A stretch of 6,304 bases of DNA, taken from NCBI GenBank assembly GCA_014379665.1, contig JACMLK010000295.1:1-6304 (forward strand), written 5' to 3'. This stretch comes from Saprospiraceae bacterium (GTDB lineage: Bacteria > Bacteroidota > Bacteroidia > Chitinophagales > Saprospiraceae). This document shows, one piece after another, positions 5,653 through 6,304 of the stretch. The notes beneath the pieces were generated by a model. That model ran no database searches. It saw only the letters and a list, made by a program, of their open reading frames with translations, and was not told the DNA's origin. The translations under genes and the position numbers were made by a program. Numbering within the stretch: the stretch's first letter is position 1; each line of letters opens with the position of its first letter.

Positions 5653-6185
5653 CTGAATTTTAAATCGTTATCAAAATTCCTGGAAGTATTTCCTGACTGA
5701 AAGTCTTTTGTTGAAGAGTTGATAAAGTCATTAGAGTTTATAGTAGGAAACCTACAATTCCCACAATTCTACAAATCTAAAAAATCCTGACCACTACCTT
5801 GTAGACGACCTGTCAATTATTCTGCAAATCTTCTATTGACAAAGCATAGCATTGCGGGCCGGATCCGCATCCGAAATGTTAATGAAAACCGAATATATAA
5901 TGAAAAGTGCTTATATTTTTAAATATATCGAATCATATCTTAATAAAATTTAATTGGTTTTGGCTTTTAAATTAGTTAATTAATATAGCTGAAATCACAG
6001 GTATTTAGTATTCAATATTTTATTTATTACAATAAATTATATATAAATTATATGAATATTTTGTGTTTTTATTTTGGTTTTTATATTTAATAGTATAATT
6101 TTACACCGTTTAAATCCAATAGTATCTGTATTTTCTGACTAATCTTTGCCAACGGGATTATGTCATTGCGTAAATTATTTAGAGA
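5653..6185. other. AT-rich gene-free stretch with small repeats
   Basis: No credible gene or RNA was found here. Small structures are a hairpin GTAGG-AAA-CCTAC (5743-5755), three imperfect nonamers CTACAATTC, CCACAATTC and TACAAATCT (5752-5778), an inverted repeat TGTCAAT/ATTGACA (5811-5817 and 5835-5841), a GC-rich island with the palindrome CGGATCCG (5860-5867), and two adjacent copies of the 11-base word ATAAATTATAT (6032-6042, 6043-6053). From about 5880 the DNA is very AT-rich. AATCTTTG at 6141-6148 is a one-mismatch -7 element 37 bases before the next start codon and may be its promoter. Confidence 0.6.
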
Positions 6186-6304
6186 ATGAAGCATGTGAAA
6201 TACGTTTACAACGAGTATACCTTACAATATGAAGAACACAAACTTACACGAAAAGATAAATTTCGAAAAAGTTTGTATTTTACTTCTGCTGTATCACTTA
6301 CCGC
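6186..6304 (+). CDS. N-terminus of a probable M23-family peptidase (partial)
   Basis: The ORF begins at ATG 6186, six bases after an in-frame TAG (6180-6182), and is open for 39 codons to the window edge. The peptide starts MKHVKYVYNEYTLQYEEH, followed by a basic stretch (TRKDKFRK, 21-28) and the beginning of a hydrophobic segment (SLYFTSAVSLT), as in a protein with a short cytoplasmic tail and one membrane anchor. The pattern KVKYxYxxxTLxYE then a basic run and a membrane segment is what I recall for Bacteroidota M23 (LytM-like) cell-wall endopeptidases, which are often encoded near alaS. The catalytic domain lies outside the window, so the name is an inference. The gene is about 1 kb from its left neighbour, behind the repeat arrays. 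Confidence 0.55.
   Translation, partial: MKHVKYVYNEYTLQYEEHKLTRKDKFRKSLYFTSAVSLT

Noticed and set aside
5439..5663. 74-codon plus-strand frame across the undecamer array
   Set aside because: Its peptide periodicity of 11 residues is a direct result of the 11-base DNA period. A stop-free array of identical units is open in all three frames, so openness is no evidence of coding. No start context or family was recognised.
4356..6185. tRNA, rRNA or riboswitch in the intergenic regions
   Set aside because: I looked for a cloverleaf with a TTCGA-type T-loop and for leader structures ahead of genes and saw none. The alaS leader is only about 33 bases.

Overview
The window reads as chromosomal DNA of a member of the Bacteroidota, possibly a Saprospiria- or Sphingobacteriia-like lineage (the lower rank is a guess). 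Three things point there: AT-rich intergenic DNA with almost no Shine-Dalgarno sites, good matches to the Bacteroidota -7 promoter element TAnnTTTG at the expected places, and a Bacteroidota-style alanyl-tRNA synthetase gene with what looks like the N-terminus of the M23-peptidase type often found near alaS in this phylum.

Layout. Positions 1-239 are non-coding and hold a perfect 12-bp AT-rich inverted repeat (71-99) and a short hairpin directly behind the last gene of the minus-strand cluster. From 4355 down to 240 four minus-strand genes follow one another with gaps of 35, 4 and 6 bases, which suggests one operon: alaS (871 aa), a small putative lipoprotein with a TTG start, a 108-aa acidic helical protein with an EF-hand-like loop (TerB-like by pattern), and an SDR-fold protein that lacks the usual Tyr and Lys catalytic residues. 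A TAnnTTTG element sits 41 bases upstream of alaS. Positions 4356-4804 are a 449-base divergent intergenic region with a second, plus-facing TAnnTTTG element, a possible short terminated transcript and several small palindromes. At 4805-5059 on the plus strand is a GlsB/YeaQ/YmgE-type small membrane protein with its own promoter and a strong intrinsic terminator (5152-5189).

From 5190 to 6185 there is about 1 kb without a credible gene. Its main content is two neighbouring tandem arrays whose unit lengths are not multiples of three: a 14-unit heptamer array (5250-5346) and a 16-unit undecamer array (5422-5597) with a decaying tail. Each is built of sub-blocks that are nearly or fully identical inside but differ from each other. 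A very AT-rich stretch follows, and at 6186 a plus-strand gene starts and runs off the edge.

Functionally the window joins a housekeeping translation gene (alaS) to three small or accessory genes of unknown role, followed by an envelope stress-type membrane protein and a probable cell-wall peptidase. Nothing resembles a defence island, CRISPR array, transposon or prophage. The most unusual parts are the two arrays, the active-site-deficient SDR, the duplicated acidic motif in the 108-aa protein and an extra cysteine at the AlaRS editing-site zinc motif.
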